Shown here one piece after another: positions 46,431-54,094 of a DNA stretch of 54,133 nt. Source of the DNA: DAOUCV01 sp034432095 (lineage in GTDB: Bacteria > Chloroflexota > Dehalococcoidia > Dehalococcoidales > UBA2162). Under the pieces are notes generated by a model that was not told where the DNA came from, searched no databases, and saw nothing but the letters and a program-made list of their open reading frames with translations. The position numbers and the translations under genes were made by a program. How positions within the stretch are numbered: position 1 is the stretch's first letter; every line of letters begins with the position of its first letter. Location: NCBI GenBank assembly GCA_034432095.1, contig DAOUCV010000088.1, positions 1 to 54,133 on the forward strand, in the 5' to 3' direction.

Positions 46431-47215
46431 GTCGTATTGATACTGTCTTCGAATGGCCAGGGCACAAAGCTCTTATCCCCTATGTTACTGTAGGCTATCC
46501 CAGCATTGAAGCTACCCTCAAAGTGGTTCCTCTACTTGCCAGCAGTGGTTGCGATATGGTGGAGCTTGGTATACCCTTCTCCGACCCTCTGGCTGACGGT
46601 GTTACGATACAAAAGGCAAGTTTTCGCGCTTTGCAGAATGGCGTTACCCCCGAGACCTGTCTTGAGGTAGCCAGGGAATTAAGCCAGAAGGTCAATATAC
46701 CACTATTGTTTATGACCTATTTCAATCCGGTCTTTAGTTATGGCCTTGAAGAATTCTGTAACGCCTGCGCCAGCTCCGGCATTGACGGCTTGATCATCCC
46801 TGACCTGCCCCCGGAGGAAGGTATAGAGCTGGAAACCATTACCCGGAGGGAGGGGCTTGACCTCATTTACCTCCTTGCCCCAACCAGTAGTGAAGAGCGT
46901 ATCCGGCTGGTAGCGGAGAGGTCTCGGGGGTTCATATATCTGGTCTCAGTGACCGGTGTTACCGGAGCCAGAGACAGACTACCTGCAGGCCTGGATTCAT
47001 TTGTCGCCAGAGTGAAGAAGATAGCCACCCGGCCGCTCTGCGTTGGGTTCGGGATATCTACCCCGGAACAGGCAAGCTGGTTAGCCCGTATGGTTGAAGG
47101 AGTGATTGTGGGAAGCCGAGTAATTCAGTATCTGGAAGCTGATGAATCAATGGTAAAGGTAGCGAAGTTTGCTAGAGAATTAAGGCTTGCCCTTGACCGG
47201 CCAGGCAGAAGTTAG
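46427..47215 (+). CDS. trpA: Tryptophan synthase alpha subunit
   Basis: A 262-aa TIM barrel that splits indoleglycerol phosphate. Catalytic Glu and Asp sit in VELGIPFSDPLADG, and the phosphate site in GFGISTPEQ. It ends the operon. No good terminator was found directly after it; the next promoter starts twelve bases later. Confidence 0.94.
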   Translation: MSRIDTVFEWPGHKALIPYVTVGYPSIEATLKVVPLLASSGCDMVELGIPFSDPLADGVTIQKASFRALQNGVTPETCLEVARELSQKVNIPLLFMTYFNPVFSYGLEEFCNACASSGIDGLIIPDLPPEEGIELETITRREGLDLIYLLAPTSSEERIRLVAERSRGFIYLVSVTGVTGARDRLPAGLDSFVARVKKIATRPLCVGFGISTPEQASWLARMVEGVIVGSRVIQYLEADESMVKVAKFARELRLALDRPGRS

Positions 47216-47226
47216 ATTTACCAGAC

Positions 47227-47255
47227 TTGACGCTGAACAGCCAATTGACTAGAAT
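47227..47255 (+). promoter_or_regulatory. Promoter of the small basic protein gene
   Basis: TTGACG (47227-47232) and TAGAAT (47250-47255) are separated by 17 bases. Transcription would start near 47262, 41 bases before the ATG at 47303. Confidence 0.5.
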
Positions 47256-47302
47256 AATCCCAAGCGGGTAAACAATTCAAGGGATGTTATTGGAGGCTAG
47301 CA

Positions 47303-47425
47303 ATGGGGAGAAAACAGGAGAAGGCGCAACAAAGAAAGCAGTACAAGGAAACTTTCAGGGGCGTTAAACACGGTCACGGCGGTCGCCCTATTAGGAAAAA
47401 GCAAGAGGCTGCCTTGGGTAAATAG
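47303..47425 (+). CDS. Small basic protein of 40 residues, unknown function
   Basis: The frame has ATG six bases after a GGAGG (47292-47296) and its own promoter. The protein is rich in Lys, Arg and Gln (start MGRKQEKAQQRKQYKE) with a Gly-His patch (VKHGHGGRP). It has no membrane helix or Cys. It may bind nucleic acid or the ribosome, judged only by charge. I do not recognise a family. Confidence 0.55.
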   Translation: MGRKQEKAQQRKQYKETFRGVKHGHGGRPIRKKQEAALGK

Positions 47426-47476
47426 GCTAGACTTATCGCACGGGAGATAAATACTCAACTGACTATAACGCTTGGG

Positions 47477-47659
47477 CTAGGCAAGCACAATAGCAGCGTA
47501 GATGGCAAAGGCTATAATGCTTACCAGGGCAATACCCCCAACGATCGCTGCCAGCCGCCACCGGCCTATCTTATAGCCTAAATAATCCCCCAGCAGCACC
47601 ACCAGGACTACAGCCACTATTATCTCAACAACGGTGATAGCATTTTTCAATTCGGACAT
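47477..47659 (-). CDS. Small membrane protein, two helices
   Basis: A 60-aa protein with two hydrophobic helices (about 8-26 and 36-58) separated by a short basic loop (YKIGRWR). The ATG follows a strong GGGGAGGGG site. I do not recognise a family. It is oriented against the small basic protein gene. Confidence 0.6.
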   Translation of the reverse strand: MSELKNAITVVEIIVAVVLVVLLGDYLGYKIGRWRLAAIVGGIALVSIIAFAIYAAIVLA

Positions 47660-47678
47660 ATACCCCTCCCCTTAGCAA

Positions 47679-47713
47679 AGCCTTTGAGACCTCAGGAAAG
47701 GTTTTCAAAGGCT
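47679..47713 (-). terminator. Inverted repeat, possible terminator of the winged-helix gene
   Basis: Perfect 9-bp arms (47679-47687 and 47705-47713) with a 17-base loop lie 30 bases after the stop of the gene at 47743-48093. A U-run is absent on the minus strand, so termination is uncertain. Confidence 0.35.
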
Positions 47714-47742
47714 GCTCTAAGTGAACTAGAGATTGTCCTCAG

Positions 47743-48093
47743 TCACCAAGATTGGGCAGTTTGCCTGACCATCAGTTGCCATTGAGACCAGTCAAGCCTG
47801 GCTAACTCTGATACCAGACTGCGTAGCGATTCATCCTCAGTTAACGAATAGAGGGGAACATCGTTATTAGTTGACACTCTTACCACCCCTTTGTCAATAA
47901 GTTGGCTTAGGGCTCTCTTGGTGTGTGGTTTTTTATTGTGCGAGTTCAGGGCTTGGGCAACCACCGGCTCGCTGAATCGGGTATAGGGGTACCTACCAAA
48001 AAACCGGAGGAGTTGCAGGCAATAGAAATCATCTATGTATTGCCTGACGAAATGACAAAGCTTTTCGGCAAGAGTAGTTTGGGCTAGGGTCAT
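47743..48093 (-). CDS. Hypothetical protein with probable winged-helix fold
   Basis: A 116-aa protein. The pattern RYPYTRFSEPVVAQALNSHNKKPHTKRALSQLIDKGVVRV, then a strand pair ending PLYSLTEDE, looks like a winged-helix DNA-binding domain (about 30-95). The start ATG at 48093 follows GGAGAG; an upstream ATG at 48129 would extend into the inverted repeat. It lies downstream of ftsZ on the same strand. Function is not known; a regulator is my guess. Confidence 0.58.
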   Translation of the reverse strand: MTLAQTTLAEKLCHFVRQYIDDFYCLQLLRFFGRYPYTRFSEPVVAQALNSHNKKPHTKRALSQLIDKGVVRVSTNNDVPLYSLTEDESLRSLVSELARLDWSQWQLMVRQTAQSW

Positions 48094-48127
48094 GTTTTTC
48101 TCTCCAACCTGTATTTTCAGGCTGAGC

Positions 48128-48164
48128 AAGGAGCCGTAGAGAAGGTCGATTCCTACGGCTCCTT
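48128..48164 (-). repeat. GC-rich inverted repeat between ftsZ and the winged-helix gene
   Basis: Perfect 12-bp arms (48128-48139 and 48153-48164) with a 13-base loop. It lies 34 bases after the ftsZ stop and 35 bases before the winged-helix ATG. It may be an ftsZ terminator lacking a U-run, or an operator for the downstream regulator. Confidence 0.55.
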
Positions 48165-48197
48165 GACAAAATGCTATCGGCTTTGAGAGTTACGCGG

Positions 48198-49289
48198 CTA
48201 GCGAATGGGGTAGGCTCGTTGCTTTGGAACAGCCTTGCCGTATCTCATAAAGGAAGGGATTTCAAGCTCCTCGTCGCTCTTCATTCCCTTGAGAAGTTTT
48301 GTGATTTCTCTCTCCCAGGCAGTTCCGGCGCGTCCCTCCTTGGTAGCAAAGCCGGTAGCAATTAGTGTTAATCGGACGTCGTTACCCATACTCGGGTCAA
48401 GAACAACACCGAAGATAACGTTTGCCTCCGGGTCAATAGCCTGCTTGATGACCTCAGCGGCCTCGCTCACCTCAAACAGGGTAAGGTTGCTGCCGCCGGC
48501 AACGTTAAATAACACTCCCTTCGCCCCTTCCATGGAGACATCAAGTAACGGGCTGGCTAAGGCTTGTTTAGCGGCATCCTTTGCTCGGTTCTGTCCTGAA
48601 CCACGGCCGATAGACATCCATGCTGGACCGGCATCTTTCATTATTGTCCGGACATCGGCAAAGTCAAGATTGATCAGACCAGGGACAGTAACCACCTCAG
48701 CGATCGCCTGTACTCCGTGAGTAAGGATTTCGTCAGCAAGCTTGAAGGCGCTATCGACGCTTGTCTTCTGGTCACAGAGTTCAAGCAAGCGGTCATTGGG
48801 GATAATAATCAGGGTGTCTACTTTGTTGACTAGGTCTACGATTCCCTTTTCAGCAACTTCACAGCGGTGGGTTCCTTCAAAGGTGAAGGGCTTGGTGACC
48901 ACGGCAATGGTGAGGGCACCGCTTTGTTTGGCCATTTGGGCTACCAGCGGTATTGAGCCAGTGCCAGTACCACCACCCATACCGGCGGTGATGAAGGTCA
49001 TATCCGCTCCGGCGACTGCCTGCTTAATCTCCTCACGGCTTTCCTCAGCGGCCTTCTGACCCAGTGTATGGTCACCACCGGCACCGAGACCCCGGGTAAC
49101 TCGTTCCCCAAGCTGGATACGTACCGAAGCTTCGGTAATTGCCAGATGCTGGGCATCGGTATTCATGGCGATGAATTCCACACCACGGATACCCTCCCGT
49201 ACCATTCGGGTAATTGCGTTACAGCCTCCTCCGCCCAGGCCGATAACTCTAATCCTGGCCCCACTGGGAACATAACTTGTTTTTGCCAT
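48198..49289 (-). CDS. ftsZ: Cell division protein FtsZ
   Basis: A 363-aa tubulin-like GTPase that forms the division ring. The GTP-binding signature GGGTGTGS is at 105-112, and the T7 loop NLDFADVRT completes the active site of the adjacent subunit. The C-terminal peptide reads EELEIPSFMR, the usual FtsA-binding motif, and follows the folded domain after a very short linker of about 20 residues. Start follows GGAGG. It forms an operon with ftsA, 40 bases upstream. Confidence 0.96.
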   Translation of the reverse strand: MAKTSYVPSGARIRVIGLGGGGCNAITRMVREGIRGVEFIAMNTDAQHLAITEASVRIQLGERVTRGLGAGGDHTLGQKAAEESREEIKQAVAGADMTFITAGMGGGTGTGSIPLVAQMAKQSGALTIAVVTKPFTFEGTHRCEVAEKGIVDLVNKVDTLIIIPNDRLLELCDQKTSVDSAFKLADEILTHGVQAIAEVVTVPGLINLDFADVRTIMKDAGPAWMSIGRGSGQNRAKDAAKQALASPLLDVSMEGAKGVLFNVAGGSNLTLFEVSEAAEVIKQAIDPEANVIFGVVLDPSMGNDVRLTLIATGFATKEGRAGTAWEREITKLLKGMKSDEELEIPSFMRYGKAVPKQRAYPIR

Positions 49290-49329
49290 TTTTCCTCCTT
49301 TCAGTAATTCAAATTATCAGTAAGCTTTT

Positions 49330-50538
49330 TTAGCGAAAGACCCGGAAAATCTGGGAAATAAAACGGCGGAAGCCGCTGTGAGGTCGCCAGCTTTGTACGT
49401 CAGCCTTCTTCCCTTTCCAGAGGAGAAGACCGACGCTAGTAGCGTAGGCTGGGTCCCACAAAGTATCGGCAATGCCGTACAGGTTCATCGGGACGCCGAC
49501 CCTAACCGGGAGCCGGGTTAACTTCTGCCCCAGTTCGGCAATCCCTGGAAGATTAGCCGAACCACCGGTCAGCACCAGTCCTGAGGGGATGAGCTTGGCA
49601 TATTCGCCCCGCGGCAGTTCCATCATAATAAGTCGAATAATTTCCTCGACGCGGAGGCGAACAATTTCCGATAGGTCACGGTAGGAGACGGTGTGCCCGT
49701 CCTCTGTTACGGTTCTATCGGGCTCGTCTTTGTCCCCTTCCTGGGCGGGCATCACATTACCATACTTCTTTTTCATTGCCTCAGCTAAATCAAAGGAGAT
49801 ATCCAAGCCAACAGAAATATCGCGGGTGATCTGATACCCGGCTACCGGCAGGACAGCGGTGTGGTAGATACTGCTGTCCTTAAAAATAGCAATATCGGTG
49901 GTGCCACCGCCGATATCAGCGAGCAGCACGCCATCCTGTTTCTCTTCTTGAGAGAGGATAGCTTCAGCGCTGGCTAGCGGTTCTAAGACAAGGTCATCAA
50001 TGTCAATGCCAATGCTACGTATACACTTGACCAGGTTCTGGACAGAAGTTACTGCCGCCGTAATGATATGTGTCTCTACGTCCAGACGAAAGCCGTGCAT
50101 GCCTACCGGGTTTTTTACTCCCTCCTGACCATCAACAGCGTAGGTACGTGGGATGATATGGAGCAACTCGTGGTCGCTGGGGATTTTGACACTACGGGCG
50201 ACTTCCAGAACGCGCTTCAGGTCTTTAGGATGCACCGTTCGGTCATTACGGGTAATGGCGATAACTCCTCGGTTATTTACCGAACTGATATGCCTGCCGG
50301 TAACGCCAACATAGGCTGATTCTAATCGGTAGCCAGCAATCTGCTCCGCTTTCCTTACTGACTCATGGATTGACTGCTTGGCCTCGTTGAAATTGACTAC
50401 CAGGCCTTTTTGCAGTCCCTGTGAGGGCGCTATGCCAACTCCAGTGATTCGAGGCAAGCCATCATCCTCAGTATCAGCCATAATGGTGCACACCTTGGTA
50501 GTGCCCACATCTATAGCCGCAATTTTAATTCTTCTCAT
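49330..50538 (-). CDS. ftsA: Cell division protein FtsA
   Basis: A 402-aa actin-like ATPase that anchors FtsZ to the membrane. N-terminal IAAIDVGTTKVCTI is the phosphate-1 motif, DIGGGTTDIAIF is phosphate-2, and LVLTGGSANLPG the adenosine motif. The C-terminus (GFRRFISQIFRVFR) is an amphipathic membrane-targeting helix. Start ATG follows GGAGGAAA. It lies downstream of the small gene at 50572. Confidence 0.95.
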   Translation of the reverse strand: MRRIKIAAIDVGTTKVCTIMADTEDDGLPRITGVGIAPSQGLQKGLVVNFNEAKQSIHESVRKAEQIAGYRLESAYVGVTGRHISSVNNRGVIAITRNDRTVHPKDLKRVLEVARSVKIPSDHELLHIIPRTYAVDGQEGVKNPVGMHGFRLDVETHIITAAVTSVQNLVKCIRSIGIDIDDLVLEPLASAEAILSQEEKQDGVLLADIGGGTTDIAIFKDSSIYHTAVLPVAGYQITRDISVGLDISFDLAEAMKKKYGNVMPAQEGDKDEPDRTVTEDGHTVSYRDLSEIVRLRVEEIIRLIMMELPRGEYAKLIPSGLVLTGGSANLPGIAELGQKLTRLPVRVGVPMNLYGIADTLWDPAYATSVGLLLWKGKKADVQSWRPHSGFRRFISQIFRVFR

Positions 50539-50571
50539 TGTTTCCTCCTCTCAGGCAGCAGGAGCTGCCAA

Positions 50572-50781
50572 TTACTTGGGTTCGCGGTAGTGGACGTTCC
50601 ACTTTAGGCACAGGCTGTTAACATAGTTTCTTATCTCCGGGTTTGGTGCCCGGTAAAGTTCAGCGAGAAAACCAAGTAACAGCTCACCACCGCTCATCAT
50701 GGGGTCAGGTTCCGTTGGTCCGGGCAAGTTGATATAGACTACCTCCGTCATCACTTTTTGGTACTCTATCGCTGCAGCCAT
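50572..50781 (-). CDS. Small conserved-looking protein upstream of ftsA
   Basis: A 69-aa protein beginning MAAAIEYQKVMTEVVYINLPGP, then PDPMMSGGELLLGFLAELYRAP. It has no membrane helix. The ATG at 50781 follows GGAGGAGAGG, a very strong ribosome site, which rules out the longer frame from 50928. It is 33 bases before ftsA in the same direction, so it belongs to the division operon. Family not recognised. Confidence 0.62.
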   Translation of the reverse strand: MAAAIEYQKVMTEVVYINLPGPTEPDPMMSGGELLLGFLAELYRAPNPEIRNYVNSLCLKWNVHYREPK

Positions 50782-50806
50782 GCCTCTCCTCCTTTCTTTT
50801 TCTAAA

Positions 50807-50843
50807 TTCTGGCATTTGGCAACAATTTTATCTCGTGCCAGAA
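50807..50843 (-). promoter_or_regulatory. Candidate operator around the ftsA-operon promoter
   Basis: TTCTGGCA (50807-50814) and TGCCAGAA (50836-50843) form an 8-bp inverted repeat that brackets the predicted -10 box. A third copy, TGCCAGA, lies at 50892-50898. This suggests a regulator that binds across the promoter. Confidence 0.4.
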
Positions 50844-50854
50844 GCACCTGACAA
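50827..50854 (-). promoter_or_regulatory. Probable promoter of the small gene-ftsA-ftsZ operon
   Basis: On the minus strand TTGTCA (plus 50849-50854) and GATAAA (plus 50827-50832) are separated by 16 bases. The leader would be about 40 nt. Confidence 0.4.
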
Positions 50855-50965
50855 TTTTTGTCTCTTATAATTCCGTAATCTGAATTTTTAATGCCAGATA
50901 GTGAAAAAAGTAATTTGTTAAATTCCATACCCTGATTGTCTCAATTCCAGCAAAAACGATTGCTC

Positions 50966-50994
50966 TTGAAATTCAAATTCCGTTGCAATATAAT
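50966..50994 (+). promoter_or_regulatory. Promoter of the DUF5343 gene
   Basis: TTGAAA (50966-50971) and a perfect TATAAT (50989-50994) are separated by 17 bases. Transcription would start about 51001, so coding must begin after that point. Confidence 0.6.
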
Positions 50995-51031
50995 TAAATA
51001 TAATTCTAGTGAGTGGGCGAGGTATAAACCT

Positions 51032-51802
51032 GTGGTTAGGGATATTGGTCGAAGGCGTTTACCCCCATACGTCTCTTACCGCACCTTTCTGAACTTTATT
51101 GAGAGGTTGCAGCAGGGGATACCGAGCCGGATTGACCGTAGTTACTGGAGTGACAGGTTATCCGGTAGCACTGGCACCCAGCTCATGTCGGCGATGCGTT
51201 TTCTGGGTCTTATCGATTCGAGCGGCCGGCCAACTAGCCAGCTCAAACAACTGGTTTTAGCCAGGGGGGCTCAACGGACGGAGGTTCTGAGACAGTTAGC
51301 TTCGCAGGCGTTTGGTTTTCTTCAGCAAGCATCTTTTGACCCCCAGACGGCAACCTATGCACAGTTAGAGGAGACCTTCCACGATACCTTCGAGTTGACG
51401 GATAGCGTCTGTCGGAAGTGTGTCAAGTTTTTTGTGTCTCTGGCTAGTGATGCCGGAGTTCCATTGTCGCCTTTTATACTTAGACGGGTACGGTCGGTAC
51501 GAGCTGAGACTGGAACTAAGCCAGCGGTTAAAAGAAGAGGGCTTAAGGAAAAGAAGAACTCAATAGTTCCACAAAACTTGGAAGAAGTTCCAGAAGAAAT
51601 ATCCTGGGACAAAATGCTGGTGGCAAAATTCCCCACTTTTGACCCATCTTGGTCAGACGAAGTGAAGTTAGGATGGCTGGAGACCTTTGGCGAATTAAAA
51701 TTCCCCACTTTTAACCCTACGTGGTCTGATGAGGTCAAGCTGAAGTGGCTCGAAGCTTTTAACAAATTGCGGGAGCGGCATACCCCTAAAGGAACGTCCT
51801 AG
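51032..51802 (+). CDS. DUF5343-family protein with a C-terminal tandem repeat
   Basis: A 256-aa protein. Residues about 8-160 match DUF5343 (PPYVSYRTFLNFIERL, PSRIDRSYW, GSTGTQLMSAMRFLGLID, LRKCVKFF-like block). After a basic linker the C-terminus holds two copies of a 24-residue unit, KFPTFDPSWSDEVKLGWLETF and KFPTFNPTWSDEVKLKWLEAF. The GTG at 51032 lies downstream of the promoter and follows GAGG; a TTG at 50936 in the same frame lies upstream of the predicted transcript start. Function is unknown. It is divergent from the division operon. Confidence 0.72.
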   Translation: MVRDIGRRRLPPYVSYRTFLNFIERLQQGIPSRIDRSYWSDRLSGSTGTQLMSAMRFLGLIDSSGRPTSQLKQLVLARGAQRTEVLRQLASQAFGFLQQASFDPQTATYAQLEETFHDTFELTDSVCRKCVKFFVSLASDAGVPLSPFILRRVRSVRAETGTKPAVKRRGLKEKKNSIVPQNLEEVPEEISWDKMLVAKFPTFDPSWSDEVKLGWLETFGELKFPTFNPTWSDEVKLKWLEAFNKLRERHTPKGTS

Positions 51803-51837
51803 AAAGACGTTGCTCCTGCCCTTACGTCTGTCGGTGT

Positions 51838-52851
51838 TTATGGTTCCACAAGCACTTTTATCGCGTCGGGCGCTTCAAGCTGAGTATCAAAAGCCTCCTT
51901 AGCCCTGTGCAGGGGAAAACGGTGAGTGATTAGAGGCTTAGCGTTGACTTTACCACTCTTTAGGAGGTCAATTGCCCCGGGTAAGTCCCACCGCAAACCG
52001 CAACCAATCATGGTTATATCATTACCTACAATAAAGGACGGGTTCCAGGTGATGGGCTCTTGATATAGCCCGACGAGCTCTATCTTGCCACCACGGTGGA
52101 CCATCTGGAGAGCTTGCTGGTAGGTAGTTGGTGAGCCAGCGCATTCAAAAACTATGTCAGCCCCTTTACCAGAGCTTACCTTGTTAACCAGGGGCACAAT
52201 ATCCGCCTTAGCGGCATCTACAACCACACTGGCCCCGCTCTCTTCTGCCAGTTCCAGACGCTTGGCTCTTCGCCCGCAAGCGATGATTTGGGCGAGTCCC
52301 ATGGAGTTCAGTATCTGTATAACAAAGAGACCGATAATGCCAAGTCCAATGACAACAACGGTATCTTCACGCTGCGGCTGTGCCTGTCGTACCGCATAGA
52401 GTGCCACTGATAGTGGCTCTGCCGTAGCGCCTTCTTCGTAGGTCAAGGTATCAGGTAGTCTGGCAGCATAGAGGCCGGGCTTGAAAAGCGGCACCGGTAC
52501 ATATTCAGCAAAGGCCCCCGGGAACCCATACCCGAGAAATGCTAGCTTCGAACAGCGAATGAACTGCCCCTGCCGGCACCAGTAGCATTGACCGCACCCT
52601 CGACCGCTTATCGCCACAAAACGGTCTCCTTTTTTTACACCCTTTACCTCAGCCCCGATTTCCACAATGTCACCACTGAACTCATGCCCCAATATCATGC
52701 CATCTCGTCTTCCGTGTCGGTAGAGGTGAAGGTCAGAGCCGCATATCCCGCAGGCATTTACCTTAATGATGACGCCATCCGGCTCAAGACTGGGATAAGG
52801 TACATCTTCAATGATAATGTTATGGGCACCATGGAGTACGGCTGCTTTCAT
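51838..52851 (-). CDS. Zinc-dependent alcohol dehydrogenase (medium-chain, sorbitol/threonine dehydrogenase-like)
   Basis: A 337-aa MDR-family dehydrogenase that oxidises a secondary alcohol or polyol with NAD(P). Catalytic zinc ligands are Cys37 (CGICGSD) and the GHE segment His56-Glu57; the structural zinc lobe has Cys86, 89, 92 and 100. The Rossmann motif is VIGLGIIGL. Start ATG follows GGAGGATG. It is 49 bases downstream of the CoA-transferase gene and likely cotranscribed with it. Substrate unknown. Confidence 0.88.
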   Translation of the reverse strand: MKAAVLHGAHNIIIEDVPYPSLEPDGVIIKVNACGICGSDLHLYRHGRRDGMILGHEFSGDIVEIGAEVKGVKKGDRFVAISGRGCGQCYWCRQGQFIRCSKLAFLGYGFPGAFAEYVPVPLFKPGLYAARLPDTLTYEEGATAEPLSVALYAVRQAQPQREDTVVVIGLGIIGLFVIQILNSMGLAQIIACGRRAKRLELAEESGASVVVDAAKADIVPLVNKVSSGKGADIVFECAGSPTTYQQALQMVHRGGKIELVGLYQEPITWNPSFIVGNDITMIGCGLRWDLPGAIDLLKSGKVNAKPLITHRFPLHRAKEAFDTQLEAPDAIKVLVEP

Positions 52852-52900
52852 ATCTCATCCTCCTGAAAGAAGACGATTCAATAGGACCCACAGTGGAGTA

Positions 52901-54094
52901 TTAGATGACCTTGGATTCTCTTAGGTTCTCTATCTCGTCTTCGCTCATATCTAAAAGCTCTGCTAGGAGCTGCTGGGTGTCCTGTCCTAAACTGGGGGCA
53001 GCACGCTCAATCCTGGCTGACGTTCTCGAGAGTTTGATGGGGGTGTTGATGAGTTTAACCTTTCCTAGCTTTGGATGGGGCACCTCCACAATCATCTCTC
53101 TAGCCAGAACTTGGGGATGGCTAGCTACCTGGTCAATAGAATTGATGGGGCCACAGGGGATGCCTACCTCGGACAGTTCTCTAATCCACTCATCAGTTGT
53201 CTTTGTCTTCATCACCTTACTTAGAATCGGCTCAAGTTCGTGGTAGTGCTGGGTACGTAATTCGCCAGTCTGGTATCTTTCGTCATCCATAAGGTCAGGG
53301 CATCCAATGACCGCACAGAATAGCGGCCATTGGTTCCTTACGCCTCCCACCATAGCGACAACGATGTAGCCATCTTTGGTCTCGAAGGCTTGGAAAGGGG
53401 TGAATATCGGATGTCTGGTTCCAATGCGCTGGGGCACTATTCCGGTAGCGAAAAAACGGGCAAAGGCATTCTCGAGTATGGCTAGCTGGCAATCCAGCAT
53501 ACTTATATCTACCATCTGCCCCTGGCCGCTTTTTTCGCGCTCGAAAAGGGCAGAAAGGACGCCGATGACAGCGAATAGACCAGCGACGATGTCGCCAAGT
53601 GAGGCTCCAGGTCTGAGCGGCGGACCGTCGGGCTCGCCAGTGATGCTCATCATCCCGCCCATGGCCTGGATAATAATATCGAGGGCACGATACTGAGCAT
53701 AGGGACCGGTTTGGCCAAACCCGGATATGGAGGCGTAGATGAGTCCAGGATTCTGCTTTTTCAGTGTCTCGTAGTCCAACCCCAATTTTTTCATTGTCCC
53801 CGGGACAAAGTTCTCGATTACCACATCCACTTTTTTCACCAGTTCCAGAAAGACCTGTTTGCCCTGGGGAGTCTGCAGGTCAATGGTGATGCTCTTTTTC
53901 CCCCGGTTGAGGCTTAAGAAATAGGAACTTTCTCCATTGATAAATGGCCCGTTACCCCGTGCCAGGTCTCCTGTTTGTGGTCTTTCGACCTTGATTACCT
54001 CAGCCCCGAGGTCACATAAAACCATCGTAGCGAAAGGTCCGGCCAGCACCCAGCTAAGGTCCAGAATCCTGATGCCCTCCAAAGGTCCAGCCAT
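52901..54094 (-). CDS. CaiB/BaiF-family (class III) CoA-transferase
   Basis: A 397-aa CoA-transferase that moves CoA between carboxylic acids. The N-terminal motif LDLSWVLAGPFATMVLCDLGAEVIKVE and the catalytic Asp168 in LGDIVAG are typical of family III. I chose the ATG at 54094 since it follows GGAGGGAGC; a frame opening at 54115 adds seven residues over the ribosome site. The natural substrate is not identifiable, though the alcohol dehydrogenase downstream suggests catabolism of a small acid or alcohol. Confidence 0.88.
   Translation of the reverse strand: MAGPLEGIRILDLSWVLAGPFATMVLCDLGAEVIKVERPQTGDLARGNGPFINGESSYFLSLNRGKKSITIDLQTPQGKQVFLELVKKVDVVIENFVPGTMKKLGLDYETLKKQNPGLIYASISGFGQTGPYAQYRALDIIIQAMGGMMSITGEPDGPPLRPGASLGDIVAGLFAVIGVLSALFEREKSGQGQMVDISMLDCQLAILENAFARFFATGIVPQRIGTRHPIFTPFQAFETKDGYIVVAMVGGVRNQWPLFCAVIGCPDLMDDERYQTGELRTQHYHELEPILSKVMKTKTTDEWIRELSEVGIPCGPINSIDQVASHPQVLAREMIVEVPHPKLGKVKLINTPIKLSRTSARIERAAPSLGQDTQQLLAELLDMSEDEIENLRESKVI

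Noticed and set aside
50782..50928. A longer start for the small gene before ftsA
   Set aside because: The added residues overlap the promoter and operator, and the internal ATG has a near-perfect ribosome site.
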